64,000 bases of DNA from positions 310,001-374,000 of the forward strand of contig JAWKRG010000006.1 in assembly GCA_041389725.1 (NCBI GenBank). The letters are read 5' to 3'. The notes beneath the pieces are model-generated. The model saw only the letters and a list, made by a program, of their open reading frames with translations, made no database searches and had not been told where the DNA came from. Numbering within the stretch: the first letter of the stretch is position 1; each line of letters starts with the position of its first letter. Positions 54,032 through 62,281 of this stretch are shown here, piece after piece. The position numbers and the translations under genes are program-made. Source of the DNA: Polyangiaceae bacterium. GTDB lineage: Bacteria; Myxococcota_A; Polyangia; Polyangiales; Polyangiaceae.

Positions 54032-56164
54032 TCACGGGGGACCCACGAACACATCCAGGAACCAGGGCCCGGCATCACCACTGTAGCCGTCCACCTGCAC
54101 GAAGTACGCTCCCGGCTCCAGCGTCAGATCCAGGAAGCTCTTGTCCACGACGTACCCCGCCGCGCAGGCGTTGACGATCTCCGTTCCCGGGCAGCTCGGC
54201 CCTTTGCGCACGTCGAGGAGGGTGGTGTAGCCGCTGCCGCGCATGTCGAGTACGACGCGGCGCTTCTGAGTGAGCACGAGCTTGAGCATCTGCTCGGGCG
54301 CGCCCGTGGACGCACCCGGCGCGAAGTCGCAGCCCGCGGAGTAGTCCGGACTCGCGTTGGCGGTGTTGCCCTGGAAGAACCCACCCGTCTCGGGAATGAG
54401 CGGCGCGTCGTCGCAGGTGTCGCCGAAAGCGACGAACACGGGAGCAACCGCGGCCCGGGTGAGCGCCGATAGCTCCATGGGACTTCCGGACACGCTCTCC
54501 ACCACCGCACGGTAGCTGCCCGCCGCCAGAGCGTGGCGCGCCACCCGCACCGGCGACCGATCCCCCGTGGTACACTCCAAGAGCTGCTTCGGCGCGCTGC
54601 AGGGCGCCAGCGCAAGCGCGACAGCAGCGGTATCGTCATCAGAAATGCGATTGACCAGCATCACGTCCGACGTCTGGGACAGGTCGAGGCTGAATGCGGC
54701 GTCCACTGCGCCGGGGAGGCAGCCGAGCTTTGCAGCGTCCACGTGCCCCTGCAGAGACACCGCGGTCTTGCTGAAGGGCGGGATCGCAGGCGCCCCGACA
54801 CACGAATCGTCGGTCGGGGCTGGGGTCGGATCCTCCAAGGTGACCAATAGGTCGAGGACCGTGGGCGCGGTCGCTGCAACGGCCAAGTACACCGTTCCGG
54901 GGCCTACCCCTCGCGCGAAGGCGTGCGCCTGCTCGGCGCTGCTGCACACGATCTCGTCGCTGGCTGCCGAGCACGGCGACTGCCACAGGGCGAGGGATGG
55001 ATTGCCGATGCCGTCGATGGACACGGCCCGCGCGTGAACGTCTTTCGGGCTGGGTAAGTCGATCTGATACACCAGCTCGCCCGTGGACTTTGGGCACTCG
55101 CTGGCGAGGTCGTCGAAGGCGCCCACGACGTAGGTCGTGTGGTTCACGCCCGGCGTGATGGGCACCGCGGTCCCGCAGGTTTCTTCGGTCGGGGGCGTGG
55201 AAGCGGGCAGAAAGGTCACCTTCACGTCGACGGTCGCGGCTGCGTCGCCGAACAACAGGATCGCCTGAGGCCCGGGGGGCAGAGTTCGCAGCAGCAGTCG
55301 CGCGACTTGCCCCCCCAATGCCGACTCGACCGATTGATGACACGCAAACTCGCCGCTCGGCGATCCACATTGATTGGTGGCGGCGAGAGCGAGTTCGGCG
55401 CCCTGGCTCGTAGCGACGATGTCGACGTCGCGCGCTGGCCCCGGAGGGACGATCACCGCGAGGACGGCGTCCCGACTCGTGGCGCCGAGAGTCGAGCAGG
55501 TCGCCGCGAAGTCCGCGTCGAGCCCCGCCAGGCTCAGGCTGTACTGACCGCTCGCGGTGATTTCGAGGGGTTCGACGCAGTCGTCGTACTTGGGGACGAC
55601 GCAATCGCTTTCGTCCACCTGCTGATCGCAGTCGTCATCCACCTCATTGCCGCAGACTTCCTCGATCTTGCCTGAGACTTCGGCGTTGGTGTCGTTGCAG
55701 TCCGTGCCACCGCAGCCCCAGTCTGGATCGCCGTCCTCGTCCGCATCCCGCTTGTCGTGCGCACAGGTCTGCGTTGCTTCGATGCAGCGATCGATGGTGC
55801 ACGTGGTGTTGTCGCTACACGCCACGGGCTGCCCCGGGCGGCAGCCCAACTGCGGGTCACAGATCTCACTGCCGTCGCAGTGAACGTCGTTCTGGCAGGG
55901 CGTCGGGTCGGGAGTGTGCCGGCAGCGTTTGACGGAAAGGTCGCATTCGTCGAAGGTGCAGTCCACCTCGTCGTCACACTGCTTGTCGTCCTCGCAGGGC
56001 GCCCCCAGGATTGGACCGCCGTCGACTGCCCCGGTGCCGCCACCGCCTTCGCTTCCAGCGTCCTCATTCCCTGGTTTGGAGAACGGGCTGTCGACGCTCG
56101 AGTCGCAACTGGCGAGCCACGAACCCACCAGCAGCAGGAGCACGATCAGAGCGAAGCGCCGCAT
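54032..56164 (-). CDS. Large Cys-rich lipoprotein with MopE-like motifs and multiple beta domains
   Basis: Protein of 710 aa; ATG 56164 gives signal peptide ending SWLASC, a lipobox. The first 190 residues hold Cys motifs such as CEDDKQCDDEVDCTFDEC and the MopE-like DADEDGDPDWGCGGTDCND...CDQQVDESDC. About 500 residues of beta-rich repeats follow, each opening with a Cys-Ala-Pro pattern (DDSCVGAPAIPP, ETCGTAVPITPG, TCDDAPLIPE) that is repeated about four times, spaced about 110-130 residues, suggesting tandem beta-sandwich domains. A surface adhesin or binding role is plausible. Confidence 0.8.
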   Translation of the reverse strand: MRRFALIVLLLLVGSWLASCDSSVDSPFSKPGNEDAGSEGGGGTGAVDGGPILGAPCEDDKQCDDEVDCTFDECDLSVKRCRHTPDPTPCQNDVHCDGSEICDPQLGCRPGQPVACSDNTTCTIDRCIEATQTCAHDKRDADEDGDPDWGCGGTDCNDTNAEVSGKIEEVCGNEVDDDCDQQVDESDCVVPKYDDCVEPLEITASGQYSLSLAGLDADFAATCSTLGATSRDAVLAVIVPPGPARDVDIVATSQGAELALAATNQCGSPSGEFACHQSVESALGGQVARLLLRTLPPGPQAILLFGDAAATVDVKVTFLPASTPPTEETCGTAVPITPGVNHTTYVVGAFDDLASECPKSTGELVYQIDLPSPKDVHARAVSIDGIGNPSLALWQSPCSAASDEIVCSSAEQAHAFARGVGPGTVYLAVAATAPTVLDLLVTLEDPTPAPTDDSCVGAPAIPPFSKTAVSLQGHVDAAKLGCLPGAVDAAFSLDLSQTSDVMLVNRISDDDTAAVALALAPCSAPKQLLECTTGDRSPVRVARHALAAGSYRAVVESVSGSPMELSALTRAAVAPVFVAFGDTCDDAPLIPETGGFFQGNTANASPDYSAGCDFAPGASTGAPEQMLKLVLTQKRRVVLDMRGSGYTTLLDVRKGPSCPGTEIVNACAAGYVVDKSFLDLTLEPGAYFVQVDGYSGDAGPWFLDVFVGPP

Positions 56165-56315
56165 GACCGGCTCATCCTAGCCCAGCACCCTCGATTGTCG
56201 CGCTCCGAGCGCCGGGCGACGCCAGTCTCACCCGGAGGGCACGGCACAAAGCCGCGGGATTTCGGCGCGAAGCTCGAGCACTGGGTCGTAGCGGTCGTGG
56301 CGGGCTCATGGCATC

Positions 56316-57656
56316 ATGCTCGGGCACGTGTCCAACGATCGCCTGACCCGCCAAGAGTTGTCGTGGCTTCTCGCGCAAGAAGCCCGCGGCGCCGCACGCG
56401 CCTTGCGCGAAGGCGTGACCCTGCTCTCGCAACCACCGCCCGCCGGCGAACCGAAGCCCGAGGTATCCACCAGTCTCGACGCGTTGGATGACGCGATCAG
56501 CCGGCTGGGCGAGCTACAGCTGGGAACCGCTTCCAAAGCGCGACGCGGGCGCATCGACTTGGCGGCACTACTTTGCGAGATCGCGCCCCACGCTCGCATC
56601 GCCATGGAGCCCGGTGCCGGCGTCGAAGTCATGGGTGAAGAGGGCGAGATGCGACGCATGCTTCACCTGCTCGTCAGTCAGACGAATGCGTCCGGAACGT
56701 CGGGCGCAGTCGGGGGCTCGGACGTCGAGATCCGCCGCCAGGGCACCTGGGTGAAAGTCAGCGTCGATCTCGGGCCCGATGCCTCACCCACCGCTGAGAT
56801 CGAACGGCGCTGGCTGTCTCGCATGGCAACCCGCCACGGCGGCCGCCTGGAACTCGAAGGCGGCGTGCAGACCATGTGGCTGCCCGCAGATGATGCCGGC
56901 AACGAAGTCGCGGAACTGAAGCGCGAGCTGGAGCAAGCGCAGCAGCTGGGAGAAGCCTATGCCCGGGAACTGGCTCAGGTGTTCTCCTCGGGCACACTGA
57001 CTTCCGCGCCACCGCCTCCCCTCGAAGCGGGCGAAGCGGGGCACGCGCTAGAAGCCGTCGTTGGCGCCGTCGCCGCGATGGAGCGTCTGATGGGCAGTCT
57101 GCTGGACGGTGTTCGCAGCGACTTGAACGAACCGGACGCCCAAGAACGGATACAGAAGCGCTTATCGGCGGCCGGCGACTTGCTGGGTGAACTAGGCCAC
57201 GTGGCCGTTTGCCCCCTGACCGACGACACGGATCACGTGGATGCCGCTGCAATCGTTGCTGAGGTGGTCCAAGAACAAGAAGCGCGCGCAGCGCGTGTCG
57301 GCGTCAAGCTCCACACGGTGTTGCCCGACGTTCTGCGGCTGGAAACTCGCCCGGGCGTGCTCAAGAGTGCGGTGCACTGCATGGTGGATCATGCCCTCGC
57401 GGCCAGCCCGCGGGGTGCACAGGTGGACGTCCTGCTCTCCGCGGAGCTGCCTTTCGACCTGCGCGTCATCGACGGCGGACCGCTCGTGCCCGAGCCGGCG
57501 CGGGAAGACTTGCTCCGACGCCGCCTCGATCCGAGTTCCCTGGGTCGCCCTGACGGGGTCGGTCTGGTAGTCGCCCACTGCGCCGCGGGCGTGCTGGGGG
57601 GCCGATTGAGCGTGGGGGAGGCCGCCGGCCGCGCCGCCCTCGTCTTGCGCCTCTAG
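56316..57656 (+). CDS. Signal-transduction protein with two degenerate HATPase-like modules
   Basis: Protein of 446 aa. Residues about 60-200 resemble a histidine-kinase ATPase domain (EGEMRRMLHLLVSQTN in place of the N box, late RHGGRLELEGG), and residues about 325-446 form a second (LKSAVHCMVDHAL, DGGPLVPEPAREDLLRR, GRPDGVGLVVAHCAAG), more complete. Both N boxes lack the Mg/ATP-binding Asn, and the usual phosphorylatable His motif (xHELRNP) is not seen. A coiled coil (EVAELKRELEQAQQLGEAYARELAQ) joins the halves. It reads like a duplicated, degenerate kinase. The CheY-like gene follows after 105 bases. Confidence 0.65.
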   Translation: MLGHVSNDRLTRQELSWLLAQEARGAARALREGVTLLSQPPPAGEPKPEVSTSLDALDDAISRLGELQLGTASKARRGRIDLAALLCEIAPHARIAMEPGAGVEVMGEEGEMRRMLHLLVSQTNASGTSGAVGGSDVEIRRQGTWVKVSVDLGPDASPTAEIERRWLSRMATRHGGRLELEGGVQTMWLPADDAGNEVAELKRELEQAQQLGEAYARELAQVFSSGTLTSAPPPPLEAGEAGHALEAVVGAVAAMERLMGSLLDGVRSDLNEPDAQERIQKRLSAAGDLLGELGHVAVCPLTDDTDHVDAAAIVAEVVQEQEARAARVGVKLHTVLPDVLRLETRPGVLKSAVHCMVDHALAASPRGAQVDVLLSAELPFDLRVIDGGPLVPEPAREDLLRRRLDPSSLGRPDGVGLVVAHCAAGVLGGRLSVGEAAGRAALVLRL

Positions 57657-57761
57657 GAACGGAGCCTCCGCGGCCGACGGGACGGGACGGCGGACAGCAG
57701 ATACCGGGCGGCTGCAGCGCTCAAAAATGGGAATGCGCCCGGGATCGGCTATGATGCCGTC

Positions 57762-58127
57762 ATGCGAATATTGGTCGTCGAGGACCAAGACTCGATCCGC
57801 CGCATGATCGAAGCCCTGGTGCAGGCGCGCGGCTACGCGGTCACGGCCGTGGCCAATGGTGCCAAGGCCATCGATGTCGCCACCACCGACCCACCAGACC
57901 TGGTGCTGCTCGATCTGATGCTCCCCGGCCAATATGACGGATTCGAGGTGTGCCAGCGCCTGCGCTCGGACCCCACGACCCGCACCCTGCCGGTGGTGAT
58001 CATCAGCGCCTTGGACGATCCCGAATCCCGCGCGCGTGCGGCCGAAGCGGGCGCGAACGCCTACTACACCAAGCCGTTCTCGCCGATCGCGCTGCTCAAG
58101 GAAATCGAGCGGCACAAGAAGGGATGA
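57762..58127 (+). CDS. CheY-like single-domain response regulator
   Basis: Protein of 121 aa, a complete receiver domain and nothing else. Acidic pair in VVEDQDS, phospho-acceptor Asp in LVLLDLMLPG, Thr/Ser in VIISALDD and the signature Lys in YYTKPFSP. It probably receives phosphate from an unknown kinase; the adjacent degenerate protein could be a partner but lacks key kinase residues. Its stop lies 5 bases from the TerB-like gene's stop (convergent). Confidence 0.9.
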   Translation: MRILVVEDQDSIRRMIEALVQARGYAVTAVANGAKAIDVATTDPPDLVLLDLMLPGQYDGFEVCQRLRSDPTTRTLPVVIISALDDPESRARAAEAGANAYYTKPFSPIALLKEIERHKKG

Positions 58128-58131
58128 GGCT

Positions 58132-58515
58132 TCAGAGCAGGTTCAGGAAGGACTTGGCTCGTTCGCCGGCCGCGTCCATCAGCGACCTGGCTTCCTGAGC
58201 GGGGATGCGCAAGCGCTCGCAAAGCTCGTCCAACAGCTCTTTCTCTTTCTCGTGCTGTTCGCCGTCGATGTAGGTCAGCAGCACGGCGTGCTGCAGCAGC
58301 ACGCGACGATCGTCATAGCTGAGGTCCGTGAGCGGAACATCTTCGATCGTTCTCGGTTGCTCGGCGTACTTGCGCACCTCCGCAACCTCACTTGGCGTTG
58401 CCTCGAAAGCATCGAGCAGTGCCTCGATGACCTCCTTCTCTTCCTCAGCCACGTGGCCGTCGGCCCACGCCACGCTCACCAAGCTCTTGAGAATCGCCAG
58501 ATTCTGGTCGTGCAT
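58132..58515 (-). CDS. TerB-like protein (third in the window)
   Basis: Protein of 127 aa. It aligns along its length with the 14753 protein: LKSLVSVAWADGHVAEEEKEVIEALLDAFEA and LLTYIDGEQHEKEKELL correspond to its ADGK and ADGD loops. The two acidic motifs and helical pattern identify TerB/DUF533 type. It is separated from the 947-residue gene upstream by 31 bases on the same strand and may be cotranscribed with hisF and that gene. Confidence 0.85.
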   Translation of the reverse strand: MHDQNLAILKSLVSVAWADGHVAEEEKEVIEALLDAFEATPSEVAEVRKYAEQPRTIEDVPLTDLSYDDRRVLLQHAVLLTYIDGEQHEKEKELLDELCERLRIPAQEARSLMDAAGERAKSFLNLL

Positions 58516-58546
58516 GACCCAAGACGGCCACAGCCCGCAGGCGCTG

Positions 58547-61390
58547 TCAACGTGCGAGCAGAGTGACCCGCACGCGCCGACCGCCTGCCGGGGGTGTCAG
58601 ACGCGAAGCGGAAACCGGGATCGTCAGCCAGCGTTTGGAGCGCGAACTCTTGACGGTGACCTCCAGGGCCTCACCGCAAGGCAGATCCGCCAGGCGCGCC
58701 TCGCCTTCGGGGCTTCGCTGGGCGGGGATCCGAATCCGTTCCGGTCCCCCGTGAGCGACGATCTCCGCATCGCTAGGAACCTCGCGAAGGCGTACCTCTG
58801 CGCGACACCCCGCACGCTCGACGAGCGTCGTACTCAGCTCGCTCACCCGCGCGCGCGGCGCTCCAGCACCCGCGACCAGGGTGGGCGCGCCGGTGGTGGG
58901 CAACGCGGAAGAGCCCGCAACCCCTACTGCCACCAGCAGAGCGAGAGCACCGACGAGGGGCCGGGGTGAACCCGGCGCTCGAACGCGTGCTTCGCTGACG
59001 TCGCAGGACTCGACCGCTACGGGTGGCGGAGTGAGATCCACCGCAGGCGGCATGCCCGTCGCGTCGACCCCCGCGAGTTCCTTGAGGCTTCGACATAGAT
59101 CCTCGTCCTCGGCGATGTCCTCGACGCGAAAGCTGCTGAGCAACTCGCTGACGTCGCTACGACGGGCAACGACCTGGGACACGGCGGGTTCCACCATCGG
59201 CGGCAAGGGCGTGGGCAGCCGCTGCAAAGTGCCCTCGAAGCGGAAGCGTTCCTCTTCGTCTTCTTCGTCGACTACCGCAAGACCGTCCCAGGACGACAGC
59301 GCACTTTGTGCCCAGTCGTCGTCCCAGCTGAACGATCCTTGGGGTTCCGGCGTCTCTTCCCACGCCAGAGCGGCCCGGTCGACGTCGTCCTGCTCCCACG
59401 CGAAGAACGCATCGGCATCGCCTGCGTCCTCGCCGCCGCTCGCACCGAGTTCTGGCTGAGAGGGCGCCGTAGAGGGGAGCGCGCAGACCGCTTGCGCGCT
59501 CGCCGCCACGCAGTCGCGTGCGGGCGCCGGCTCGTTCGCGGCCTGCCCCAAGGCGACGAGGTTACCCAGGGCATCCTCACTCAGATCGAACGCGCCCTCG
59601 GCAGTGACGAGCTCGAACACTGGGTGGTCTTCGCTCGGCTCGACCGCGTCCTCGAGTTCGTCCTCGTCCGCGGCGAACTCGAGTGCATCGTCCTCGTCCT
59701 CCAGGAATTCGAAGGCCTCGTCCACCGCCGGCTCGGACGCGCCGAGGTCGCCGCCAAGCTCACCCACATCGTCATTCGCGACCAGCTCGAAGGCACCTTC
59801 GGCGGTGACGAACTCGACCCGGTGCGCCGCTTCGGCACTGGTGCCGAAGGACACCGTGGCGGGTGAGCTCTCAGCCACCGGCTCCAAGTCCGTTTCTCTC
59901 GCAGGCTCGACGCTTTCGACTGCGATCGTCGGCTCGACGCTTTCGACTGCATTCGTCGGCTCGACGCTTTCGACTGCGATCGTCGGCTCGACGCTTTCGA
60001 CTGCATTCGTCGGCCCGACGCTTTCGACTGCGATCGTCGGCTCGACGCTTTCGACTGCATTCGTCGGCCCGGGGCCTTCAGCCGCAATTCCTAGCGCGAT
60101 CGCCGACTCCAAGCTTTCCGTCAGCTGCGCTGGTGCGGGAATTTCTTCCACCGTCGCTGGCTCTGGCGACGCTTCAATCACCGTCGGCGCTCGCTCGGTC
60201 GCGTCGTCGGCGACGTGAAAGAGGGTGGGCGTCGCGCCCGGACCGTCGGCCCAAAGCGTTGGCTGAACCAGTGGCACGATTGGCGTCAGATCGGTGGAAG
60301 CGAGTGAGTCGTACTCGACGAGTTCCTCCCCGTTCCCCGCTTGCGTGACCACCGGCTCGGCGGGTGCGACCGGAGCCCAGCTGCCGCCACCGAAACCGTC
60401 GAGGCCCAACTCTCGCAGCGCCACCACCGTCTCCGGTGCGGTGTGGGGTTCCGGCGCGGGGCCTTCAGCGCCGGACGGCGTCGCAATCTCCAGATCAGGA
60501 ACGTCGTAGGCCGCCGCGGTCTCGACAACCGGACTGGGCGTCGGCGAAAACACCACCTCTACGAACTCGTCCACGTCGGCGACGGCAGCCTGCCGGGCGC
60601 AGGTGGTGACGTCGTCGGCATCCACGCTGTCGTCTGCCGCCGTCGGCAGTGGCGACGCGCTGCAAAGCGCGTCGATCGATTCGTCGACTGGGCCTGCGTC
60701 CGTGCTGGCGTCCGCCATCACGACCCACTGCGCGAATTGGTCGCGCGCTGCATCGTGGTGTCCGTCGTCCACCGACTGGACTGGCACGACGTTGGAGGCG
60801 ACGACAGGCGGGGGCACCCGTCGGGGCGCGTCGTCGAGGGTCACCACGCTCGTCGCTGGACTCGATGACGGTCGTGGTGCAGCTTCGGTGCTGGAGTTTT
60901 CGCCCACTGGCGCGCCGTCGTGGTTCGCGGCGATTGCGGGCGCTTCGTCCTCGTCGTCCGAGAAGTCGAGTTCGCCAGCCTCTCGCGCTCGTTGCGTGTC
61001 GCGGTGCAGTCGCGCGAGTGCGCGACGCCCGGCTCCACGGTTCACGGGAATGAGGGATGCCTCGATCTCGCGGACGAGGGCGTCGAGACCCGCCGGCTGG
61101 CGCCGCCGCGAGATGCGCAACATCGTGCCCGAGACCGAACTCGACTCGATCAAGAGCTCGCCAAAGAGCCTGCGGACGGACGCTTCAGCCGTCGTTGCGT
61201 CCGTCACCGACCCGCCACCGATGCGCACGCTGCCATCCGACCGAAGCTCGACGTCGCGCAGCGTGACCCGGCGCTGGCTGCTGGCGCTCTGCTCCGCAAC
61301 GGCGAGCGCCAAGTAGCCGCTTACTTCCGAGGCCAGCAGCGCTGACCGTGCTCGCGCCGCGCCCAGTACCTCTCGCAGTGAAACACTCAT
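58547..61390 (-). CDS. 947-residue acidic repeat protein with PEGA-like C-terminus
   Basis: The N-terminus (residues 1-140) is folded-looking (REVLGAARARSALLASEVSG, then VTLRDVELRSDGSVRIGG) but not identifiable; the next 550 residues are Asp/Glu/Ala/Pro/Val-rich and probably disordered, with six 9-residue repeats (EPTIAVESV/EPTNAVESV). One hydrophobic segment (PLVGALALLVAVGVAGSSALP, about residues 803-823) precedes a C-terminal 110-residue PEGA-like beta domain (VRLREVPSDAEIVAHGG...VTVKSSRSKR). It may be a membrane-anchored surface or periplasmic scaffold. The ATG overlaps the hisF stop (ATGA), an unexpected coupling. Confidence 0.7.
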   Translation of the reverse strand: MSVSLREVLGAARARSALLASEVSGYLALAVAEQSASSQRRVTLRDVELRSDGSVRIGGGSVTDATTAEASVRRLFGELLIESSSVSGTMLRISRRRQPAGLDALVREIEASLIPVNRGAGRRALARLHRDTQRAREAGELDFSDDEDEAPAIAANHDGAPVGENSSTEAAPRPSSSPATSVVTLDDAPRRVPPPVVASNVVPVQSVDDGHHDAARDQFAQWVVMADASTDAGPVDESIDALCSASPLPTAADDSVDADDVTTCARQAAVADVDEFVEVVFSPTPSPVVETAAAYDVPDLEIATPSGAEGPAPEPHTAPETVVALRELGLDGFGGGSWAPVAPAEPVVTQAGNGEELVEYDSLASTDLTPIVPLVQPTLWADGPGATPTLFHVADDATERAPTVIEASPEPATVEEIPAPAQLTESLESAIALGIAAEGPGPTNAVESVEPTIAVESVGPTNAVESVEPTIAVESVEPTNAVESVEPTIAVESVEPARETDLEPVAESSPATVSFGTSAEAAHRVEFVTAEGAFELVANDDVGELGGDLGASEPAVDEAFEFLEDEDDALEFAADEDELEDAVEPSEDHPVFELVTAEGAFDLSEDALGNLVALGQAANEPAPARDCVAASAQAVCALPSTAPSQPELGASGGEDAGDADAFFAWEQDDVDRAALAWEETPEPQGSFSWDDDWAQSALSSWDGLAVVDEEDEEERFRFEGTLQRLPTPLPPMVEPAVSQVVARRSDVSELLSSFRVEDIAEDEDLCRSLKELAGVDATGMPPAVDLTPPPVAVESCDVSEARVRAPGSPRPLVGALALLVAVGVAGSSALPTTGAPTLVAGAGAPRARVSELSTTLVERAGCRAEVRLREVPSDAEIVAHGGPERIRIPAQRSPEGEARLADLPCGEALEVTVKSSRSKRWLTIPVSASRLTPPAGGRRVRVTLLAR
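59904..60065 (-). repeat. Six 27-bp tandem repeats (three 54-bp dimers)
   Basis: The plus strand reads GGCTCGACGCTTTCGACTGC followed by GATCGTC or ATTCGTC, alternating exactly, from 59904 to 60065 (six units of 27, a few with C for T at position 4). In the minus-strand protein this is six copies of (E/G)PT(I/N)AVESV. The near-perfect DNA identity points to recent amplification. Confidence 0.92.
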
Positions 61391-62154
61391 GCCTCTCCTC
61401 CGCGAACCAACACGCCGTGGGCGCTCAGGAACCGCTTTGCCTCGTGAATCGAGTAGATGCCGTCGTGAAAAATCGATGCCGCCAGGGCCGCGTCCGCACC
61501 GCCTCGAGTCAATCCTTCGAACAAGTGCTCCAAGGTCCCGACGCCGCCGGAAGCGATCACCGGAACCGGAACGTGATCGACGACGGCCCGCAGCAACTCG
61601 ATGTCGTAGCCAGCCTTCGTGCCGTCACGGTCCATGCTGGTCAGCAAGATCTCGCCGGCTCCCAGCTCGGTACAGCGCGTTGCCCACTCGACGGCGTCCA
61701 GCCCACGGGCCTTGCGTCCACCATGGGTGTAGACCTCGAATCCGCCGTCCGAGCGCCGCTTGGCGTCAATGGCAACGACGAGAACCTGCGAGCCATAGGC
61801 AGCCGCGATCTCTTCCAACAACGCCGGACGTTCGACTGCAGAAGTGTTCACGCTGATCTTGTCGGCCCCGGCATTGAGCAGATCGCGCACGTCCTGCAGT
61901 TCGCGAATGCCACCACCCACGGTCAGGGGCGTGAACACCACGCTCGCGGTGCGCTCCACTGCAGCAAGGAGCGCTCCTCGTTGCTCGTGAGACGCGGTAA
62001 TGTCCAGGAACGTGATCTCGTCTGCGCCTTCCTGGTCGTAGCGGGCCGCCTGCTCCACCGGGTCACCGGCGTCGCGCAGGGCGACGAAGCCCACGCCCTT
62101 CACGACGCGCCCATCGCGCACGTCGAGGCAGGGAATGATGCGTTTGGCGAGCAT
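61387..62154 (-). CDS. hisF: Imidazole glycerol phosphate synthase subunit HisF
   Basis: Protein of 255 aa from ATG 62154, chosen because MLAKRIIPCLDVRDGRVVKG is the family start. Catalytic Asp residues: CLDV (residue about 11) and DGTKAGYD (second Asp), with GGIRELQDV and GGVGTLEHL phosphate loops. HisF makes IGP and AICAR with glutamine-derived ammonia from HisH. No other his genes are near; its stop overlaps the start of the 947-residue gene. Confidence 0.96.
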   Translation of the reverse strand: MLAKRIIPCLDVRDGRVVKGVGFVALRDAGDPVEQAARYDQEGADEITFLDITASHEQRGALLAAVERTASVVFTPLTVGGGIRELQDVRDLLNAGADKISVNTSAVERPALLEEIAAAYGSQVLVVAIDAKRRSDGGFEVYTHGGRKARGLDAVEWATRCTELGAGEILLTSMDRDGTKAGYDIELLRAVVDHVPVPVIASGGVGTLEHLFEGLTRGGADAALAASIFHDGIYSIHEAKRFLSAHGVLVRGGEA

Positions 62155-62281
62155 GAAACGGCTGCCTTCGGCCTTACCGGAAGCCACGTCGCTGGGCCAA
62201 AGTCCCTGCAGGGGGCACCATCGCCCGGCCCGTCGGCCGAACTCGTATTTTGGCGCCGAACTCGGCTATCGTTCCGGACTG

